64,000 bases of DNA from Nocardia cyriacigeorgica (GCF_010858045.1 NZ_JAAGVC010000030.1:1-64000); one strand, 5' to 3'. Shown: positions 36,631 to 46,843, counted from the first letter of the stretch. Notes: generated by a model from the letters alone, not told the origin. Numbers and translations: made by a program.

Positions 36631-37713
36631 TCAGGCGCGCGCGGTGTGTTCGGAGCCCACGGCCTCGGCCAGGCTCGCGTAACCGTTCTCGCGCAGCTTC
36701 TGCGCCAGCCCACGATGAATGCGGCGCGTCCACAACAGACCGCCGTAGATGAATCCGGTGTAGCCCTGCAGCAGGCTGGCACCCGCCCGGATGCGTTCCC
36801 ACGCCTGATCGACGGTTTCGATGCCGCCCACCGACACCAGCACCAACCGGTCACCGACGCGCGCGTACAGCCTGCGCAGCACCTCGAGCGAACGATCGGC
36901 CACCGGGGGACCCGACAGCCCACCCGCCCCGATCTGCTGCACCGTCGCCGGATCGCTGGCCAGGCCGCTGCGTCCGATGGTGGTGTTGGTGGCCACGATC
37001 CCGGCCAGACCCAGCTCCACCGCCAGATCGGCGACGGCGTCGATATCGTCGTCGGACAGATCCGGGGCGATCTTGACCAGCACCGGCACCTCGACGGTGT
37101 CGAGCACCGCGCGCAGCAACGGCCGCAGCGACTCCACCGCCTGCAGATCACGCAGTCCAGGGGTGTTGGGGGAGCTGACGTTGACGACGACGAAATCGGC
37201 GAGCGGGCCGAGCAGCCGGGCGCTGGTGGCGTAATCCTCGGCGGCGTGCTCGGGTTCGACGATCTTGGTCTTACCGATATTCGCCCCGATCGGCACCGTC
37301 TTACGGCGCCGGGAGTGCAGTCGTGCGGCAGCGGCGGCCGCGCCCTCGTTGTTGAAACCCATCCGGTTGATCAGCGCGCGGTCGGCCGGCAGCCGGAACA
37401 GTCGCGGCGCGGGATTGCCGGGCTGGGCCTGCGCGGTGACGGTGCCGATCTCGGCGAACCCGAACCCCATCGGACCCCAGGCGTCGGCGCCGGTGGCGTT
37501 CTTGTCGAAGCCGGCGGCCAGACCGAGCGGCGCCGGGAACTCCACGCCGAACACGGTGCTGCGCAAGATCGGATCGTGGTCGACCAGCAGCCGGTTCAGC
37601 ACCGCGCGCGAGGGCGGGAAGGCGGTGGCCGCGCGCAGGGCGGCGAAGACGAGATGATGGATGCGTTCCGGGGGAACCAGGAACATCACCCGCAGCAATA
37701 ATCGGTACAGCAT
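36631..37713 (-). CDS. pyrD: Dihydroorotate dehydrogenase (quinone), class 2
   Basis: A 360-residue membrane-associated FMN enzyme oxidising dihydroorotate to orotate in pyrimidine synthesis. The N-terminal amphipathic helix ([20 protein letters not shown]) is typical for class 2. Motifs are [48 protein letters not shown] with the catalytic serine, and IVATNTTI. The ATG at 37713 matches homologues; a GTG at 37722 overlapping the upstream stop is the alternative. It is the third gene of a lppL-DUF5703-pyrD unit. Confidence 0.95.
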   Translation of the reverse strand: MLYRLLLRVMFLVPPERIHHLVFAALRAATAFPPSRAVLNRLLVDHDPILRSTVFGVEFPAPLGLAAGFDKNATGADAWGPMGFGFAEIGTVTAQAQPGNPAPRLFRLPADRALINRMGFNNEGAAAAAARLHSRRRKTVPIGANIGKTKIVEPEHAAEDYATSARLLGPLADFVVVNVSSPNTPGLRDLQAVESLRPLLRAVLDTVEVPVLVKIAPDLSDDDIDAVADLAVELGLAGIVATNTTIGRSGLASDPATVQQIGAGGLSGPPVADRSLEVLRRLYARVGDRLVLVSVGGIETVDQAWERIRAGASLLQGYTGFIYGGLLWTRRIHRGLAQKLRENGYASLAEAVGSEHTARA

Positions 37714-37718
37714 CGAGC

Positions 37719-37970
37719 TCACATCCCCGGCTCGGCGGTGACCGGGCTGCTCAGCGGGGTGCGGCGGCGGCGAAGCAACACCCGTCGGCTGCCGTCGGTG
37801 TAGGCGCGCACCCGCGACAGTTCCCAGCCGCCGTATTCGGCCTGGATCGCCAGGCGCATCGACGCCGTCACCCTGGTCACATCCGGTGGCAGCCGCAGCG
37901 GCACGTATTCGTAATCGTCGGTGCTGGTTTCCCAGCCGGCCGGTAGCGCCGCGCGGCGGCTCGCTGCCAT
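37719..37970 (-). CDS. DUF5703 family small protein
   Basis: An 83-residue protein starting [20 protein letters not shown] and containing [20 protein letters not shown] and [19 protein letters not shown], the core of DUF5703. Function unknown. The ATG overlaps the stop of the upstream lipoprotein gene as TGATG, indicating translational coupling, and the stop almost touches pyrD. Confidence 0.8.
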   Translation of the reverse strand: MAASRRAALPAGWETSTDDYEYVPLRLPPDVTRVTASMRLAIQAEYGGWELSRVRAYTDGSRRVLLRRRRTPLSSPVTAEPGM

Positions 37971-39004
37971 CACTGCCCTCTCTTCCGCTCGTCCGCGCGA
38001 ATCCGCTGCAGACCGTCACCGGTCGCGGACCCGACGAACAGATCGCCGCTGCGCTCATCGACGGTCACCGAGTTCGGTTGCCCGACGGTGGGGTAGCGGC
38101 CCACTTCCTCCGGTATACCCGTCGACAGATCGAAACCGACGACTTCGTTGCTCTGCGTGCACGTCACCCAGACGATGTCCGACTCGTTGTCATAGGCGAG
38201 CGCGTAAGGCGACGATCTTACCGGGAAACGCTGATGCAGTACGAGCGGTCCGGTCGTGTACACCAGCAGTTCCCCACCCGCGGTATCGGTGACGACGATG
38301 CGCCCGAACCGGTCGCCGATCATGTTGGTGGCCCCGTCGCCGGCCCGCAGTGCCAGCCCGAGGTGGTCTTCGGCGGGGTCGATCTCGGTGATCGAGGTCT
38401 GGTGGCGATCCAGCACCGCCACCCGGTCGCCGGCAACGGTCACTGCGTCGGCCGAGATCAACCCGTCCACGCTGTCGGTGACCTCGCCCTCGGCGTCGAG
38501 CCAGAGCACCCGGCCGTCGGCGGTGCCGATCACCAGCCCGCCGTCGGCACCCGGGTGCACCGACCGCGCGTCGGCGTCGACGGGCACGTCGGTGACCGCA
38601 CCGCTGGTGACGTCGACGCGCAGCACCCGCCCGGACGCCGGGATCAGCACCTCACCAGGTGCGCCCTGGACCACGGTGGCGCCGGGCGCCGCCAACGCGA
38701 CGGTGCGCGCGCGTGTCTCGGCCGAGGGGTCGGCCGCGTCGATGAGATAAACCGCGGGGGTGCCGGCGCGCGCGTCCAGAGCGGCGATGCGGCCGGTCTT
38801 CGCCTCGGCGACCAGCGCCCCGATCGGCGCGGGCGCGCTCAGCACCGTGCCCGCGGGGGCGGCGCCCTGGTCCGGGGAAACGGCGGCGGTGGCCGGATCG
38901 CGGGTGGGCACCTTGTCCGGGTCGGTGTCGGACGAACAGCCCGCCAGCAACGCCAGCACCGTCACACCAGCCACTACTGCGGGGACCGAGCCGCGTGGGC
39001 GCAT
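37970..39004 (-). CDS. lppL: LppL-like beta-propeller lipoprotein
   Basis: A 344-residue exported lipoprotein. A basic start and hydrophobic core lead to the lipobox [10 protein letters not shown]; the mature chain has beta-propeller repeats ([53 protein letters not shown]-like [16 protein letters not shown]). Its position directly upstream of pyrD corresponds to M. tuberculosis LppL (Rv2138). The role is unknown; such YncE-like surface propellers may bind ligands or proteins. Confidence 0.85.
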   Translation of the reverse strand: MRPRGSVPAVVAGVTVLALLAGCSSDTDPDKVPTRDPATAAVSPDQGAAPAGTVLSAPAPIGALVAEAKTGRIAALDARAGTPAVYLIDAADPSAETRARTVALAAPGATVVQGAPGEVLIPASGRVLRVDVTSGAVTDVPVDADARSVHPGADGGLVIGTADGRVLWLDAEGEVTDSVDGLISADAVTVAGDRVAVLDRHQTSITEIDPAEDHLGLALRAGDGATNMIGDRFGRIVVTDTAGGELLVYTTGPLVLHQRFPVRSSPYALAYDNESDIVWVTCTQSNEVVGFDLSTGIPEEVGRYPTVGQPNSVTVDERSGDLFVGSATGDGLQRIRADERKRGQ

Positions 39005-39164
39005 CCACGAACTCCTCTACCTTGTGACACAACCGCGAACCACACCATCTGACCACGTGCGCCGCGGTGAGCACGCGGGAGGGGTTTGGCGACCGCCTCC
39101 GGCGGATAATTGTGGCGGGGAGTTACGGTTGAGCCAGCACAGCGTCCAATGTCAGGAGTTCCGG

Positions 39165-39515
39165 TTGAAATCAGAACATCCTTCGGGATTTTCGATCGAT
39201 GACTTAACAATTGGTTCGTTTGCTCATGGTTTCGGGACGACCGACGACGGCCGCCCCTTCGCCTTCCGCACGGTCCGCTCCACGCTGCGCCTCGAGATCT
39301 ACCGCCCCGACCTCGACACCGAGGTACCCGCCCCCGAAGACGTCGTCGCCGTCGCCGAGGTCAAGGTCACCGATATCGACCTCGACGACGAACGCAGCGT
39401 GACCGCCCTCGTGCGTGACCTGGTGCCAGAGGCCGTCCCCACCGTCGCCGACCGCGACGTCACCACCGTCCGGGCGCTGCTCGGCCGAATCAGTTCCGTG
39501 ATCGATGGTATGTAG
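39165..39515 (+). CDS. Hypothetical protein at the Rv2137c position
   Basis: A 116-residue protein, TTG start preceded by CAGGAG at 8 bases. It begins MKSEHPSGFSIDDLTIGSFA and contains FAFRTVRSTLRLEIYRPDLD. No domain recognised. The first 60 bases are clearly AT-richer than the rest. Position next to the divergent lppL gene corresponds to Rv2137c of M. tuberculosis; homology by sequence I cannot confirm. Confidence 0.7.
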   Translation: MKSEHPSGFSIDDLTIGSFAHGFGTTDDGRPFAFRTVRSTLRLEIYRPDLDTEVPAPEDVVAVAEVKVTDIDLDDERSVTALVRDLVPEAVPTVADRDVTTVRALLGRISSVIDGM

Positions 39516-39521
39516 GTAGTG

Positions 39522-40076
39522 ATGCGTTACACACCCTTCTCCCGCGCCGTCCGACCTGTCCGCGCCGCACTGACGGCCGCGGCGCTGGTCGCGCTGGCCG
39601 CCACCTCGGCCTGTGGTTCGGGAGTCGACGACGATGCCGTCGCCGCCGCCCGCTCCGCGGCGAACGCGGCCCTGTCGTCATCGGCGGCCGCCACCTCCTC
39701 GTCGGTCGCCGCGCGGGTGCTGCCGACCGCCGCCGAACTCGACGCCCAGATCAAACGGGCGCTGGACCCGGCGTTGCCCGATGCGGAACGCACCGCGCTC
39801 ATCGAAGACGGTGAGGCGTTCCGCGACGCCATCCCGGACATGTACAAGGCGTTGCAGGACAATCCGCACGCCGTCTACGGCGTCACCGATCCGGTGTTCG
39901 ACAACCACGACGGCACCCTGACCGCCACCATGCGCCTGGACAAGGACGGCACCGGCACCCAGATCCGCACCACCGTCGTGCATTTCGTCTACCTCGACGG
40001 CAAGTGGAAGATCTCGCGCACCGATCTGTGCGGCATCCTGCGCTCGGCCGACTACCGCACCCCGGCCTGCGGCTGA
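39522..40076 (+). CDS. MTB12-like lipoprotein antigen
   Basis: A 184-residue exported lipoprotein. The signal ends at ALAATSACGSG (lipobox cysteine), then an alanine/serine-rich linker, then a cystatin-like domain: LPTAAELDAQIKRALDPALP, ERTALIEDGEAFRDAIPDM, and VVHFVYLDGKWKISRTDLC. This matches the low-molecular-weight antigen MTB12 family of mycobacteria, of unknown function. It starts 6 bases after the preceding stop (ATG 39522, or GTG 39519) and is followed by the MMPL gene, probably one operon. Confidence 0.82.
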   Translation: MRYTPFSRAVRPVRAALTAAALVALAATSACGSGVDDDAVAAARSAANAALSSSAAATSSSVAARVLPTAAELDAQIKRALDPALPDAERTALIEDGEAFRDAIPDMYKALQDNPHAVYGVTDPVFDNHDGTLTATMRLDKDGTGTQIRTTVVHFVYLDGKWKISRTDLCGILRSADYRTPACG

Positions 40077-40098
40077 CCCGGCGACCGCACCGATACCG

Positions 40099-42258
40099 AT
40101 GATCTCCACTGGCTCGCAACGGTGGGGGCGGTTCGTCTACCGCCACCGCTATCTCGTCTTCGCCGTCTTCCTGCTCGCGGTCGCCCTGTCGGGTTTCTAC
40201 GGTCGCGACCTATCGGGCCGGTTGACCCAGGAGGGCTGGTTCGACGAATCCAGCGAATCGGTCGCCGCGTCGAAACTGGCCGACGCCACCTTCGGCCGCG
40301 ACACCGACAGCGATCTGATCCTGCTCTACACCGCCCCCGACGGCCGCACCGTCGACGACCCGGACATCCGGGCCGCGGTCACCGCCCAGCTGGCCGGCCT
40401 GCAGGCCGAGCATCCCGACCGCGTCCTCAAGATCGACAGCTACTGGGACAGCGCGTTCACCAGCGGGTTCGCCGACGACTCGCGTACCCATGCCTTCGCC
40501 AGCGTCGGTCTGCGCGGCGAGGGCACCGCCACCGTGGACAACTACACCGCCATCAAATCCGATCTGCACGCCGGGGTTCCCGGCGCCGGGCCCGCGGGCA
40601 CCACCGTCCAGCTCGCCGGGCTGCAACCGGTGGTGGAGGGCATCAACCACGGCATGCAGGACGACATCCATCGCGCCGAGTTGATCGCGCTGCCGATCGT
40701 GGCGATCCTGCTGTATTTCGTGTTCGGCGGCGTCATCGCCGCGCTGCTGCCGGTGCTGATCGGCGGGATGACGATCCTCGGCACCCAGGGCATCATGCGG
40801 CTGCTCACCGACCACATCGAGGTCAACGTGTTCGCCAGCGCGGTGGTGACATTGGTGAGTCTCGGCCTGGCCATCGACTACGGGCTGTTCACCGTCACCC
40901 GGTTCCGGGAGGAGCTGGCGGCCGGACGCGGTGTCGAGGACGCGGTGGCGCGCACCGTCGCCACCGCGGGACGCACGGTGCTGTTCTCGGCGGCGATCAT
41001 CGCCGTCAGCCTCGGTGCGCTGCTCATCTACCCGAACGGGGTGCTGCGGTCGGTGCCCTACGGTGGCATCAGCTCGGTGCTGCTGGCCGCGGTGTTGTCG
41101 GTGACGGCGCTGCCCGCGGTGCTGGCCATCATCGGGCACCGCATCGATCTGTGGGGCTGGCATCGGTTCGCCAAATCCAAAACCGCCGAAGAGATCGACG
41201 CGGGGTTCTTCTCCCGGCTGGCGATTCTGGCGATGAAACGGCCGTGGCTGGTGATCGTGCCGATCGTGCTGGCGCTGCTGGCATTGATCGTGCCGTTCCG
41301 TCATATCGAATTCGGCGGGCTGAGCGAACGTTATCTCGCCGACGACAATCCCGCGCGCGTCGCGCAGGAACAGTTCGATGAGCTGTTCCCCGGCTTCCGC
41401 ACCGAACCGCTGAAACTGGTGGTGGTGGGCGCCGACCCGCAGCAGCTCAGCGATATCCGCTTCCAGGCCAACCACACTCCCGGTTTGACCGGGCCGTTCG
41501 AACCGGCAGCGCCCACCAAAGACGGCATCAACGTCCTCAACGCCGGCCTGGTCGACGAACGCGCGGCCGACACCGCCATCGCCACGCTGCGCGGCATCGA
41601 CGCACCGGACGGTGTACGGGTGATGGTGGCCGGGGTGCCCGCCCTCGAACGCGACAGCATCAACGGCCTCATCGAAGGGCTTCCGTTGCTGGCGGCGCTG
41701 CTGGTGGCCGCGGCCCTGGTGTTGATGTATCTGGCGTTCCGGTCGATGGTGCTCGCGGTCAAGGCGGTGGCCATGTCGGCGCTGAGCCTCGGCGCCACCC
41801 TCGGCATCCTGACCTGGATCTTCGTCGAAGGACACGGCGCGGAGCTGTTCGATTTCACCCCGGGCCCGTTGATGTTCGCGGTGCTGGTGCTGATCGTGAC
41901 GGTGGTGTTCGGCCTGTCCACCGATTACGAGGTGTTTCTGCTGTCGCGGATGTCGGAGGCGCGCGCCGAGGGCGCCGACCCACCCGAGGCGATCCGCTAC
42001 GGCATCGCCCACACCGGTGGTGTGATCACCTCGGCGGCGGCGATCCTCATCGTCGTCACCGGAGCGTTCGGGTTCTCCGATCTGGTGCTGATGAAATACA
42101 TCGCCTACGGCATGATCGCGGCGCTGATCCTGGACGCGACGGTAGTGCGGATGCTGCTCACGCCCGCACTGCTGAAGCTCATCTGGCGTGATCGACGCCG
42201 ACCCGGCCGGGCACAGCCGGCCGTCGCTGATGTCGAAAAGGCTTCGGATCCGGTCTGA
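40099..42258 (+). CDS. MMPL-family transporter
   Basis: A 719-residue RND-superfamily membrane protein with two repeats of one helix, a large periplasmic loop and five helices. Diagnostic sequences are the proton-relay-bearing segments LVSLGLAIDYGLFTVTRFREEL and VVFGLSTDYEVFLLSRMSEARA, and the MMPL signature in ILIVVTGAFGFSDLVLMK. Mycobacteriales use MMPL proteins to export lipids or siderophores of the cell envelope. The substrate is unknown. It begins 22 bases after the MTB12-like gene. Confidence 0.92.
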   Translation: MISTGSQRWGRFVYRHRYLVFAVFLLAVALSGFYGRDLSGRLTQEGWFDESSESVAASKLADATFGRDTDSDLILLYTAPDGRTVDDPDIRAAVTAQLAGLQAEHPDRVLKIDSYWDSAFTSGFADDSRTHAFASVGLRGEGTATVDNYTAIKSDLHAGVPGAGPAGTTVQLAGLQPVVEGINHGMQDDIHRAELIALPIVAILLYFVFGGVIAALLPVLIGGMTILGTQGIMRLLTDHIEVNVFASAVVTLVSLGLAIDYGLFTVTRFREELAAGRGVEDAVARTVATAGRTVLFSAAIIAVSLGALLIYPNGVLRSVPYGGISSVLLAAVLSVTALPAVLAIIGHRIDLWGWHRFAKSKTAEEIDAGFFSRLAILAMKRPWLVIVPIVLALLALIVPFRHIEFGGLSERYLADDNPARVAQEQFDELFPGFRTEPLKLVVVGADPQQLSDIRFQANHTPGLTGPFEPAAPTKDGINVLNAGLVDERAADTAIATLRGIDAPDGVRVMVAGVPALERDSINGLIEGLPLLAALLVAAALVLMYLAFRSMVLAVKAVAMSALSLGATLGILTWIFVEGHGAELFDFTPGPLMFAVLVLIVTVVFGLSTDYEVFLLSRMSEARAEGADPPEAIRYGIAHTGGVITSAAAILIVVTGAFGFSDLVLMKYIAYGMIAALILDATVVRMLLTPALLKLIWRDRRRPGRAQPAVADVEKASDPV

Positions 42259-42423
42259 TCCGTCAGACATTGCGTCGACGATCGGTGTGCTCCGAGGCCC
42301 TCCACTGCTGAGAAACCGTCCAGTCGGGTTCAGGGCAGGATCTTGACAGATCATTGATCGGCCGGCGGTCATCCGCCGCCGTGAGGTGGTCGATCATTGT
42401 TGCCTCGGAAGGACAATCGAACG

Positions 42424-42855
42424 ATGCGTGTCATCAAGCGCGGAGCCCGCCTGGGCTTGGCCGTCGCGGCGATTCTTACTGGATCGCTGACCATGGCCGC
42501 CCCGGCGAATGCCGCCTCATCCCCGGTCGCGGCATGCGGCGGGGGCAGCTATCACGTCATCGATAGCCACAATCTGGACGGCCTGGCGACGATCTATCTG
42601 CTCTACAACGGCAGAACCAACTGCGTCGTCACGTGGAAGACCGCCTACATCGGCACCAAGACCGGCCTGCGGGCCGGTGTCGGCATCTGGGGGGCCGATC
42701 AGCCACAGATCGACCAGGGCTTCTACGCCTACTACGCCGGACCGGTCAAGGTGGATGCTCCCGGCAAATGCATCGGGTGGGGCGGCCTCGCGCACAAGCC
42801 GGGTGCGGCACGGGCTGTCGAATGGAACGCGCCGGGGCCGAGTCACTGCGGCTGA
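42424..42855 (+). CDS. Secreted SapA (spore-associated protein)-like
   Basis: A 143-residue secreted protein with a Sec signal ending MAAPANAASS. The mature part (CGGGSYHVIDSHNL, ATIYLLYNGRTNCVVTWKT, FYAYYAGPVKVDAPGKCI, SHCG) has four cysteines and resembles the spore-associated protein A family of Streptomyces. The role in a non-sporulating relative is unknown. It stands alone with 165 bases upstream. Confidence 0.8.
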   Translation: MRVIKRGARLGLAVAAILTGSLTMAAPANAASSPVAACGGGSYHVIDSHNLDGLATIYLLYNGRTNCVVTWKTAYIGTKTGLRAGVGIWGADQPQIDQGFYAYYAGPVKVDAPGKCIGWGGLAHKPGAARAVEWNAPGPSHCG

Positions 42856-42962
42856 TCCTGGTGGCCTCGCATGCCGGGGCCACCACGACCGGCCGCGTGT
42901 GCGATAGGCCGGGGCGGTGAGCCGCTGGACTCTCCTGCTACCGGAGGGCTCATGATCAGAGC

Positions 42963-43967
42963 ATGATCGTCGAGGGTGTCGAGGCGCGCGGCATGCAGCA
43001 CTGCGAGACCACCGCGCTCGGAGTGCTGCTGCGGCATCAAGGGCTTGATCTGTCAGAGCCGATGCTCTTCGGTCTCGGTGCCGGGCTGTCGTTCGTCTAT
43101 TGGGACAGCAAGACATTGGATTTCCCGTTCCTCGGCGGGCGGGTCAAGCCGTTCGAGTTGACCAGGAACCTGGCGGACACGCTCGGGCTCGGGCTCGAGG
43201 TGCGGGAAACCAGGTCCGCGCGCAAGGCCTGGCAGAACGTGGCGTGCGACATCGAGGCGGGCCGGCCCGTCGGGTTGCAGCTCGACAGCTACTACCTGGA
43301 CTACTTCGGGTCGAGGGTGCACTTCGGCGGGCACATCGTCGCCCTGTACGGCTACGACTCGGACACCGCCTACCTGGTGGACACCGAACAGCAAGGCGGC
43401 GCCGTCACCACCAGCCTGGACAGCCTGGCCCAGGCCAGGGCCGCGCGCGGACCGATGACGGCCCAGCATCGCTCGTTCACCCTTACCGTCCCGCGTGAGG
43501 TGACCGAGGTAGGGCTCCGGATCGTGCCCGCCATCACCGCCTGCGCCCGCACGTTCCTGCACCCTCCGATCGCCAATCTCGGCTATCGCGGAATCGCCAA
43601 GGCAGGCACGGTGGTCCCTACCTGGTTCGACCGCACCGACAACCCGCAGCGCGACCTGCCGCAGGCCGCGCTGCTGATGGAGAAGGGCGGCACCGGCGGC
43701 GCCCTGTTCCGCAACCTGTACCGCGACTTTCTCGGCGAATGCCGCGACATCCTCGATAGCGACAACCTGCGTACCGGTCACCGGCTCTACACCAACGCCG
43801 CCGACGGGTGGACGGAGGTCGCCACCCTGATCGCGGAGGCCGGCCGATCAGGGGATCGGCACCTGCTGGACCGGGCAGGCACGCTGCTCGGCGACCTGTC
43901 TCGCCTCGAGCACGAAGCGATGGAGGTACTGAGTCGTCTCGGAGCCGATGACGTGGCTCTGAGCTGA
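42963..43967 (+). CDS. BtrH N-terminal domain protein
   Basis: A 334-residue protein. Residues 1-150 match the cysteine-protease-like BtrH domain: QHCETTALGVLLRHQG with the candidate nucleophile cysteine, GGHIVALYGYD with the histidine and TAYLVDTEQQGG with the acid. The rest is the DUF4872-type helical domain. In butirosin synthesis BtrH moves an acyl chain from carrier protein to the aminoglycoside. Here no polyketide, carrier or aminoglycoside gene is adjacent. GGAGGG precedes the start at 19 bases, with a nearer GATCAGAGC giving no clear site. Confidence 0.85.
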   Translation: MIVEGVEARGMQHCETTALGVLLRHQGLDLSEPMLFGLGAGLSFVYWDSKTLDFPFLGGRVKPFELTRNLADTLGLGLEVRETRSARKAWQNVACDIEAGRPVGLQLDSYYLDYFGSRVHFGGHIVALYGYDSDTAYLVDTEQQGGAVTTSLDSLAQARAARGPMTAQHRSFTLTVPREVTEVGLRIVPAITACARTFLHPPIANLGYRGIAKAGTVVPTWFDRTDNPQRDLPQAALLMEKGGTGGALFRNLYRDFLGECRDILDSDNLRTGHRLYTNAADGWTEVATLIAEAGRSGDRHLLDRAGTLLGDLSRLEHEAMEVLSRLGADDVALS

Positions 43968-44163
43968 TCGTTGCGAACGTCCGGGTGCCGCAGGGTGTCG
44001 GCCACCGCGATCGCGACCGTCGTTGGGTGAGCGCCGCAATGATGAGCTGTCGCAGCGGCCGGGTTCGGCCGGACTGAAATCCACAGAGTTCTCTCACACG
44101 ACAGGGGAGTTCGACGTCGGCCCGGGACAGTAGAGTCCGCCGAGAACGACGAGGAGATCGAAC

Positions 44164-45324
44164 ATGGTTGGTGGACGCCACGGATTCCTGTTGCCGGCCG
44201 GCGTGGCCTCGGTCGCGGCGGGTGCGTTGCACCTGTTCGGGGCCGGGCTGCACACCGAGCACGCGACGCTGGCCCGGCTGATGGTGCTGCTGGCGGCCGC
44301 GCAATGCGCGGCGGGCCTGCTGGCCACGGTCACGACACGAAAAGTCGTGCCCGCCATGGTGATCGGGGTGAACCTCGTGGCCGTCGCGGTGTGGGGGTAC
44401 ACGCGGTTGGCCGGGCTGCCGTGGCCCGACGGGTTGTCCGCGGCGGAATCACCGCAGTTGCTCGACACAGTGTGCGCGGTGCTGGGCACGCTGGCCATCG
44501 CCGGTGCCGTGCTCGCCCTGGTGCGGCCCGCCGCGACGTTGCCCACCACGTCGACCGCGACCGCCGCCAGCCTGGCCGGAGCCCTCGCTGTGGCGGCGAT
44601 GCTCGGCGGCGCCGGACATGTGCACAGCCATGGCGACGGCGGCCACTCCCATGCCGCCGGCGAAGAGCACACCGGCCACGACCACGACGCGAGCGCCGCA
44701 TGGCCGCGGCCGTGGGATCCGGCGAACCCGATCGATGTCTCGGGTGTGCCCGGCGTGACGCCCGCGCAGGAGCAGCGCGCCGCCGAACTGATCCGCACCA
44801 CCCTGGACACGTTGCCCGCCTTCGCCGACGTCAGCACGATCGGCGCCCTGGGTTTCCGTTCCATCGGCGACGCGTCCACCGGCCACGAGCACTACATCAA
44901 CACCGCCTACATCCGCGATGACCGGTTCCTCGATCCCGCCTACCCGGAGTCGCTGGTCTACCGGGTCGACGGCGATCGGCGCACTCTGGTCTCGGCGATG
45001 TACATCGCCAAGGACAAGACGATCGACGATCCCGAATTGGTGGATTTCGGCGGCCCGCTGATGCAATGGCATGTGCACGACAACCTGTGCTGGAAGCGCG
45101 GCGACAACGGTCCGGTCGTCGCCGGTGTCACCGACGACCAGGGCACATGCCCGCCGGGTTCGGTCAACCCGGGCGCGGGCAACCCGATGGTGCACGTGTG
45201 GATCACCGCCCATCACTGCGGCCCCTTCGCCGCCCTCGAAGGCCACGGAGCCGGACAAGCCGCCGGCACCGACGGTCGCCGCACCGACACCTGCGCCCAC
45301 GATCACTCCGGCGGTCACCGCTGA
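44164..45324 (+). CDS. Membrane protein with histidine-rich linker and periplasmic domain
   Basis: A 386-residue protein with four or five transmembrane helices in residues 1-160, a linker full of histidine (HVHSHGDGGHSHAAGEEHTG), and a soluble domain of about 210 residues (FADVSTIGALGFRSIGDAST, QWHVHDNLCWKRGDNG, MVHVWITAHHCGPFAAL). The tail is again histidine-rich (HDHSGGHR). The histidines suggest metal or redox-metal binding outside the membrane. No named family; an envelope role is inferred. The start is ATG 44164, with GAGGAG 10 bases before it. Confidence 0.7.
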   Translation: MVGGRHGFLLPAGVASVAAGALHLFGAGLHTEHATLARLMVLLAAAQCAAGLLATVTTRKVVPAMVIGVNLVAVAVWGYTRLAGLPWPDGLSAAESPQLLDTVCAVLGTLAIAGAVLALVRPAATLPTTSTATAASLAGALAVAAMLGGAGHVHSHGDGGHSHAAGEEHTGHDHDASAAWPRPWDPANPIDVSGVPGVTPAQEQRAAELIRTTLDTLPAFADVSTIGALGFRSIGDASTGHEHYINTAYIRDDRFLDPAYPESLVYRVDGDRRTLVSAMYIAKDKTIDDPELVDFGGPLMQWHVHDNLCWKRGDNGPVVAGVTDDQGTCPPGSVNPGAGNPMVHVWITAHHCGPFAALEGHGAGQAAGTDGRRTDTCAHDHSGGHR

Positions 45325-45601
45325 ACCACCCCTGCCGTCATACGAGAGGCGGAGGTCTCAGCCGCGAAACGATGCGCACTCCCGGGGCCCTCGCATCCGT
45401 GGGAATCACGGGCCGTGTGGACGGCGGTCCGAACGAGCATTCGCGCTGAAGGGGTTCGGACCGGACCGCGGGAGGTCAGGTGGCAGGGCGCTCGGCGAAC
45501 CGGCAGCAGACATCCTCGTTCAGACCATCCCACTGGACATCACCGGTGTCATAGGCGGCTGAACGGCCGATTCATGGGCAGGTCTGTCACGGCCCGCGGC
45601 C

Positions 45602-46693
45602 TCAGAGCGCGAAGGTGAGCAGGGCCGGGGCGATGTAGTCGGTGGGGTCGAGCAGTGCGTGCAGCTCGGGCCGCCTGTCCGCCGGTATCCGGTCCAGCTC
45701 GCTGCGCAACGGCTGATCGTAGGTGGCGGCGGGGGCGGTGAAGCCGGGCAGCCAATTGTCGTGATGGGCGGGCACGAAGATCTTGGGGCGGATGGCTTCG
45801 ATGTAGGTGCGTGGGTCGCGCAGGCCGTTGGTGAGCTGGTTGAAGCCTTGGATGGCGCCGATCTGCAGGTCGGTGGGAGGCAGGCCGGCGAAGACGTCGA
45901 ACACGTGCGGCGCCTTCTCGGTGAGTGGGCCGGCCGAGTCGTGCCAGACCAGCGAGAAGCCGCCTGCGCGAAGCTGATACAGCAGGCAGCCGCCCTCCTC
46001 GTCGCGCAGGCGCGGCAGGCCGACGCGCAGGTCGTCGAGAGTCGGGGGATGTTCGGCGATCGCACACAGATCCGGCACCGGGAAGAACGGTGCCGAACCG
46101 TTGACCGGGTCGGGTGCGGTGGGCCCGGAATGCAGATGCCGCACCGCCGTCACCTCGATATCGCCGATGCGGAACTCGTGGATCTGCCCCGGTGCGGCGC
46201 CGGCGTCGCCGAGCGCGACCGTGCCGAACGTGGGGTCCGGCACCTGCGCGCGGATGGTCGCGCAATGTTCGGCGGTGCCGTGCACGACCGCGCCGCTGGC
46301 CTGCGCGATCCGGCCCGCGTCACCCGCGTGGTCGAAATGCCCGTGCCCGATCAGGATCGCCGCAGGCCGTAGATCGGCGAGATCCTGCGCGGTCGCAGGC
46401 ACATACCCAGCGCTGCTCAACCGCGGCACCCACGCGTCCAGCAACACCACGGTACCGGCGAACGCCACCGCGTAGGTCGCACATCCCACCCACGACAGCA
46501 CCACCCGGTCCGCGCGCACCGCACCGGTCACGGGGTCGACGACGTCGCCACCGAAAAACCGCTGCCGCGCCGCCACCGTCCGGGGCTCGGCCCCCGCGGC
46601 CGCCCCGGCGCCGAGGGCGATCAACGTGCCCGCGCCGAGCGCACCGCCCAGCATCATCCGCCTGCTCATCACTCGCCGCGCCACATCGCACAT
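45602..46693 (-). CDS. Exported metallo-beta-lactamase-fold hydrolase
   Basis: A 363-residue protein with a twin-arginine signal (SRRMMLGGALGAGTLIALGA). The MBL-fold metal motif GHGHFDHAGDAG is intact with later histidines in AVRHLHSG, VWHDSAGP and FVPAHHDNW. It is of the UlaG-like branch, so the reaction may be on phosphoesters, lactones or phospholipids. A second start (46669) would give a shorter Tat signal. The 277 bases downstream (45325-45601) hold no gene I can support. Confidence 0.88.
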   Translation of the reverse strand: MCDVARRVMSRRMMLGGALGAGTLIALGAGAAAGAEPRTVAARQRFFGGDVVDPVTGAVRADRVVLSWVGCATYAVAFAGTVVLLDAWVPRLSSAGYVPATAQDLADLRPAAILIGHGHFDHAGDAGRIAQASGAVVHGTAEHCATIRAQVPDPTFGTVALGDAGAAPGQIHEFRIGDIEVTAVRHLHSGPTAPDPVNGSAPFFPVPDLCAIAEHPPTLDDLRVGLPRLRDEEGGCLLYQLRAGGFSLVWHDSAGPLTEKAPHVFDVFAGLPPTDLQIGAIQGFNQLTNGLRDPRTYIEAIRPKIFVPAHHDNWLPGFTAPAATYDQPLRSELDRIPADRRPELHALLDPTDYIAPALLTFAL

Positions 46694-46738
46694 GCTGTAA
46701 CAACACCACGTGCCGGGCGTCCGGACAAGGATTCGGGT

Positions 46739-46843
46739 TCACCGCGGCGGATCGTTGTAGTCGCTCGAACACCAGATCACCAGCGCCACGACTGCCACCG
46801 GAATGCCGATCGCGAGCATCATGCCGATCGATGTCGTGCTCAC
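46739..46843 (-). CDS. 34-residue single-span membrane peptide
   Basis: GTG start with GGAGGG eight bases upstream, encoding MSTTSIGMMLAIGIPVAVVA with the helix running to VIWC and a charged tail NDPPR. Its start overlaps the stop of the preceding 95-codon gene as GTGA, indicating coupling. Such mini membrane proteins are common but uncharacterised. Confidence 0.6.
   Translation of the reverse strand: MSTTSIGMMLAIGIPVAVVALVIWCSSDYNDPPR

Noticed and set aside
42259-42423. Possible riboswitch or small RNA before the SapA-like gene.
   Set aside because: Only short GC-rich self-complementary runs are present and no known riboswitch core could be recognised.
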